Assembly: GCA_964556885.1 (NCBI GenBank)
Contig: CAZKYP010000126.1
Span: forward strand, 1-9,746
Length of the DNA: 9,746 nucleotides
Direction: 5' to 3'
Source: CAZKYP01 sp964556885
GTDB taxonomy: Bacteria; Planctomycetota; Phycisphaerae; Sedimentisphaerales; Anaerobacaceae
This document shows positions 6,452-9,746 of this stretch, piece after piece (the stretch's first letter is position 1; each line of letters begins with the position of its first letter). The notes under the pieces were generated by a model. That model made no database searches and had not been told where the DNA came from. It worked only from the letters and a program-made list of their open reading frames with translations. Both the position numbers and the translations under genes were made by a program.

Positions 6452-7402
6452 ATGGATATTAACAGGAAAGAAAAACAAAGGCATCTCGGCAGGGGGCTCC
6501 AATCTTTAATTAGTCCTATAATACCTTCTGTATCTGGGGAGAATAAGATGGAAACAAATTCATCAGATACGCATAACTACCCGCCAGATAATGTGTTACA
6601 GGATTCGTTACGTGAAATAGATATAAGTTCTGTTTCTGCAAATCCATATCAGGCCCGAGTCGTTTGGAATGAACAAGAATTGAATGATTTGGCTGAATCC
6701 ATCAGGGCAAATGGTATAATCCAGCCGATTATTGTGAGACCGGCAGGCAGGGGATATGAGATAATAGCAGGAGAAAGAAGGTTTAGGGCTGCTAAATTAG
6801 CATCATTTAATAAAATACCTGCCCTGGTTCGTCAAGCAAGTGATGAGCAGTTACATGAATGGTCGTTAGTTGAAAACATACACCGTGTAGACCTAAATCC
6901 AATAGAACGAGCTAAAGCGTACCAGGAATACCTTAGAACATTTTCCCTGACCCAGGCCGAAGCGGCAGAAAGGCTTGGTGAAGACCGCTCAGTTATAGCT
7001 AACTACTTGAGAATACTCGACTTACCAGTTGAAATAAAACAAATGTTGGCCGAAGGAAAACTAAGTATGGGTCATGCACGAGCCATACTTGCCTTGCCAA
7101 CAGATGAATTGCGCAGAAAACTGGCAAATCGTGCTTTAGCAGGCAGGCTGAGTGTTAGAGAGGTAGAAAGGCTTGTAAGAAAATATTTGGCTGCTAATGG
7201 AAAAGAAGGAAAAAATGTCAGGATTAAGCCGGCAAATATAGTCGATCTCGAAAGAAAACTAAGCGGCCAGCTTGGTACGAAGGTAAATATTGAAACGCGT
7301 AGAAATGGGCAAAAAGGCAGGATAGTTATTGAATTTTATTCACTCGACGAATTCGATGGAATAACCGAAAAACTCGGACTGGCATGTGGTGAGGAAATAT
7401 AA
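6452..7402 (+). CDS. parB: chromosome-partitioning protein ParB (Spo0J-type CTPase)
   Basis: ParB binds parS, hydrolyses CTP and slides as a clamp along DNA; with the ATPase ParA it segregates chromosome origins and helps load SMC. The 316-residue protein is full-length and has every expected part. LGRGLQSLI near residues 12-20 is the usual ParA-contacting N-terminal motif. The CTP-binding domain (about 54-150) carries NPYQAR (64-69), GERRFRA (107-113) and ENIHRVDLNP (141-150). A helix-turn-helix DNA-binding region follows (about 165-190, LTQAEAAERLG), and the C-terminal dimerisation domain (about 262-310) has the typical DLERKLSGQLGTKV pattern. The ATG at 6452 is preceded by TGGAG at a seven-base distance. 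Consensus parS sites lie just upstream. parA, normally the adjacent gene, is absent both upstream (non-coding) and downstream within this window. Confidence 0.96.
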   Translation: MDINRKEKQRHLGRGLQSLISPIIPSVSGENKMETNSSDTHNYPPDNVLQDSLREIDISSVSANPYQARVVWNEQELNDLAESIRANGIIQPIIVRPAGRGYEIIAGERRFRAAKLASFNKIPALVRQASDEQLHEWSLVENIHRVDLNPIERAKAYQEYLRTFSLTQAEAAERLGEDRSVIANYLRILDLPVEIKQMLAEGKLSMGHARAILALPTDELRRKLANRALAGRLSVREVERLVRKYLAANGKEGKNVRIKPANIVDLERKLSGQLGTKVNIETRRNGQKGRIVIEFYSLDEFDGITEKLGLACGEEI

Positions 7403-7421
7403 AAGAAACATAGTGAAAATT

Positions 7422-7463
7422 AATTATACTATTAACAAATATTTAGCAAAATAGTGTATAATT
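7422..7463. repeat. imperfect inverted repeat after parB
   Basis: AATTATACTAT (7422-7432) and ATAGTGTATAATT (7451-7463) pair as inverted arms, apart from a two-base bulge, around an 18-base loop. The stem is almost all A-T and the run of T typical of a terminator is missing, so it may be an operator for the downstream promoter or a weak RNA hairpin. Confidence 0.3.
7432..7462 (+). promoter_or_regulatory. possible promoter of the ankyrin-repeat gene
   Basis: A perfect -10 box TATAAT (7457-7462) is preceded by TTAACA (7432-7437), five of six matches to the -35 consensus, but the spacer is 19 bases, longer than the ideal 17. The boxes overlap the inverted repeat at 7422-7463. The AT-rich context makes chance matches common. 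Confidence 0.35.
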
Positions 7464-7554
7464 GTTAAAAGGATAATAAATAATTAAAATTCATTTTATA
7501 ATTCAGAATGGTTGATAATCAATCAAAAAAATTCAAAGTAATGGAGGATCAATC

Positions 7555-9009
7555 GTGAAGAATTCGATTTATTTAATTTTTATGCTGTTTATAGCAACGT
7601 TGTTAAATATCAATTATGCATATTCTCAGGAAGCGACGAGTAAGACAATACATCAAGCGGCTGCGGATGGTGACATAGAGCAGATTAACCTGAATTTACA
7701 AAATGGTAAAAATGTAAATGAAAAGGACAGCGCAGGTAACACCCCGTTACATATAGCTATCAAGAATAAACAAGTAGCTGCCATTGATCTTCTTTTAGAG
7801 AAAAGAGCTGATGTAAACATCAAAGATGCTGAAGGAGCTACACCGTTATACCTGGTTGTTGATAATAATCTGGCAGACGTTATTGAGAAGTTAATTCTCC
7901 GCAGAGCAGATATAAATGCGGAAATACGACCGGGTGAAAACGCACTCACTCTGGCAAGACAAAAAGGATATACGAACATAGAAGGGATACTTGTAAGAAA
8001 TGGAGCTACGATGCCAGCCGGCAATCGAAGGAGCAGAAGATTATATCCTTCAGAGGATGGAGTGGGACGAGAAAATGCGGCGATGGATTATGAAAATGAT
8101 TACACTCGTGGCAGGATGAATAATCAGGAAGAAGTGTTGCCTGAATTTCTTAATGATCCGAATGAGATAAAAGCAAGGGTTAAAAACTTTAAAGGACTCG
8201 ACGAATTACTTAAAAAAGTAGACCAAAACAGTCTGAACGAAACGCGTCAGTGGCAGGTAATAAAAACGGACAACAGGATTCCTCTTTTGAATGTGATGGG
8301 GAAACAATATGAGGGAGAAATAGGTTTAATAAAGAAAATAGCCGTAGAGGAAAAAGCTGTAAAAACTACAAAAGCAATAGATGATATGTCGTCTGTCAGG
8401 CAGGAACGATTTAAGAAGATAAGCAGGGAATTGCTTATGCAGAGGAAAGAGCAAAGGCAGGCCGAACAGTCAACTCGTACACGAGGACGCGGCAGGACAA
8501 ACCAGAGAAACATAAGAGGCAGGGGCACACAGGAAACAACGCCGACATATACCCCGGAAACAACGGGGGCAAATTACAGCCGCAGGTCTATCGATTCAGA
8601 AACCGGCAGCAGAATGGGAAATACGGCAGAACAGGAGCCGCAGGAAGATGCTCAAACCCAGCAGGAGATTGACATGTGGCTTGATACTACGACCGATAAC
8701 AAGGAAGAGCTGGCAAATTCCGTCAGGCAGCAGATTATGACGGAGATTGTTGCGGTACGAACGATTGCAGAAGAAGAAAAAGCAAATAAAACAATAGCAG
8801 CCATTGACGGCCTTCTGCTTAAGAGACAGCAGCGATTTCAAGAGATTGCTGTCAAGATGGAGGAAGAAAGGCAAAAACAGGAGCGGCTTGAACAGATCCA
8901 ACAGGAAAGAGAATCGCAACAGGGCGGCCGCACAAGAGGAAGAGGCAGGGCGGGGCAGTTCAATACTATGGGGGGCCAGCAGGAACAGGGAAGGACTCGA
9001 CGCCGCTAA
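7555..9009 (+). CDS. exported ankyrin-repeat protein with duplicated charged module and RGRGR tails
   Basis: The function is unknown. The 484-residue protein starts with a signal peptide (residues 1-25, hydrophobic core LIFMLFIATLL, probable cleavage after AYS), so it acts outside the cytoplasm. Four ankyrin repeats follow at about 31-58, 59-92, 93-125 and 126-151, with classic GNTPLHIAIKNK and GATPLYLVV motifs; these are protein-binding folds. The remainder is low-complexity, charged and probably coiled or disordered. It contains two related modules, about 256-318 and 398-469, each with an IA.EEKA.KT..AID core, then RQ.RF, then an R/E/Q-rich helix ending in TRGRGR. The extreme C-terminus is again arginine-rich (GRTRRR). 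The start is a GTG at 7555 with GGAGG seven bases upstream, an excellent ribosome binding site that also gives a proper signal peptide. It is followed six bases later by the SDR gene. Confidence 0.82.
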   Translation: MKNSIYLIFMLFIATLLNINYAYSQEATSKTIHQAAADGDIEQINLNLQNGKNVNEKDSAGNTPLHIAIKNKQVAAIDLLLEKRADVNIKDAEGATPLYLVVDNNLADVIEKLILRRADINAEIRPGENALTLARQKGYTNIEGILVRNGATMPAGNRRSRRLYPSEDGVGRENAAMDYENDYTRGRMNNQEEVLPEFLNDPNEIKARVKNFKGLDELLKKVDQNSLNETRQWQVIKTDNRIPLLNVMGKQYEGEIGLIKKIAVEEKAVKTTKAIDDMSSVRQERFKKISRELLMQRKEQRQAEQSTRTRGRGRTNQRNIRGRGTQETTPTYTPETTGANYSRRSIDSETGSRMGNTAEQEPQEDAQTQQEIDMWLDTTTDNKEELANSVRQQIMTEIVAVRTIAEEEKANKTIAAIDGLLLKRQQRFQEIAVKMEEERQKQERLEQIQQERESQQGGRTRGRGRAGQFNTMGGQQEQGRTRRR

Positions 9010-9015
9010 GCAAGG

Positions 9016-9746
9016 ATGATAAAGGCAAAACTCTTAGAAGGAAAAGTAGCGATAGTAACCGGTGCCGGCAGGGGGATAGGCAGGGCGATTAGTATCGCAT
9101 TAGCCACGCAAGCGGCAACAGTCGTTTTGGCCTCACGCTCAATCCGAAAACTTCGTGAAACTGCGGAACAAGTAGAAAAAGCCGGGGGCAATCCTGAAAT
9201 CGTTGTTACTGAACTTACCGAGGAAGAATCAATTAGAAATCTTGTAAATGTAACGCGGGGAAAATATAATCGCCTCGATATCCTGGTCAATAATGCCGGC
9301 GTTACACACTCGGCGAAAATCGAAGATACATCAACCGAGGATTGGGAGCATTGCTTTGATGTAAATGCACGGGCGCCGTATATCTTGTGCCGGGAGGCCC
9401 TTGGTTTACTGAGAAAGTCGCCAAAGTCCTATATTATCAACATTTCCTCTGTTGTCGGAGTTAAAGGTTATCCTCTGCAGAGTGCCTATACAAGCTCCAA
9501 GCACGCCCTTCGCGGCCTGACGATATCGCTGGCCGAGGAATTAAAAGACACGAATATTCGTGTTCATCTGCTTTGTCCCGGCGGCGTCAATACGGACATG
9601 GTCGGCAATGTCCGGCCTGATATACCCAAACAGGATTTGATAAAGCCGGAAGAGATAGCCGAACTGGTCCTGTATCTTGTCACTCACAAAGGCAATGCCG
9701 TTATAGATGAGCTGCACATTCGCAGAGCGGCCTCGACACCCTGGTT
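9016..9746 (+). CDS. short-chain dehydrogenase/reductase, NAD(P)-dependent (3' end cut by the window)
   Basis: This is a classical SDR oxidoreductase that would reduce or oxidise a carbonyl/alcohol substrate with NAD(H) or NADP(H); the substrate cannot be told. In the 243 codons visible, TGAGRGIG (15-22) binds the cofactor, NNAG is at 92-95, and the catalytic tetrad is N117, S145, Y158 and K162 (YTSSK). CPGGVNTDM (187-195) follows the usual PG motif. Residues S40-R41 after the second strand hint at an NADP preference. Classical SDRs are about 250 residues, so only a few codons are probably missing at the right edge. The ATG starts six bases after the stop of the ankyrin gene with only AAGG directly before it, so translation may depend on coupling. 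It could be a FabG-like ketoreductase, but the fatty-acid role is not shown by the context. Confidence 0.9.
   Translation, partial: MIKAKLLEGKVAIVTGAGRGIGRAISIALATQAATVVLASRSIRKLRETAEQVEKAGGNPEIVVTELTEEESIRNLVNVTRGKYNRLDILVNNAGVTHSAKIEDTSTEDWEHCFDVNARAPYILCREALGLLRKSPKSYIINISSVVGVKGYPLQSAYTSSKHALRGLTISLAEELKDTNIRVHLLCPGGVNTDMVGNVRPDIPKQDLIKPEEIAELVLYLVTHKGNAVIDELHIRRAASTPW

Noticed and set aside
6436..6462. Short upstream frame MMERLNGY overlapping the parB start
   Set aside because: AAGGA directly abuts its ATG with no spacing, and the GGAG used by parB lies inside it; there is no sign it is translated.

Overview
This 9.7 kb bacterial chromosomal window centres on a chromosome-partitioning locus: a complete parB gene preceded by about 1.1 kb of very AT-rich, non-coding DNA that holds two parS (ParB-binding) sites. 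No phage, plasmid, transposon, CRISPR, rRNA or tRNA signal is visible. The organism looks like a Gram-negative-type bacterium with exported lipoproteins. The repeat-rich hypothetical proteins, recurring DPN/DPNN tripeptides and SDR style suggest Planctomycetota (Phycisphaerae-like), but this is an inference from general look, not a proven assignment.

Layout. Positions 1-1729 are a minus-strand operon. A good sigma70-type promoter (1754-1782) drives a small lipoprotein gene, whose stop codon overlaps the start of galE (UDP-glucose 4-epimerase). About 30 bases beyond galE is the start of a further gene, cut by the window edge. From 1947 onward every gene is on the plus strand: a XerC/D-type tyrosine recombinase (1947-2906), a 754-residue HEAT/TPR-repeat lipoprotein with its own promoter (3083-5347), the non-coding parS region (5348-6451), parB (6452-7402), an exported ankyrin-repeat protein with a duplicated charged module and RGRGR tails (7555-9009), and a nearly complete short-chain dehydrogenase/reductase that runs off the right edge (9016-9746).

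How it fits together. ParB, the two parS sites and a Xer recombinase all belong to chromosome segregation and dimer resolution, so the central part reads as a chromosome-maintenance neighbourhood, probably near the replication origin. Supporting signs are the local drop to roughly 20% G+C, a strong excess of G over C beginning near 5700, and two DnaA-box-like 9-mers. Against a firm origin call, dnaA, parA and mnmG/rsmG are absent from the window and DnaA boxes are few. The HEAT and ankyrin proteins are envelope or periplasmic proteins of unknown function. The flanking galE and SDR genes look richer in G+C than the centre.
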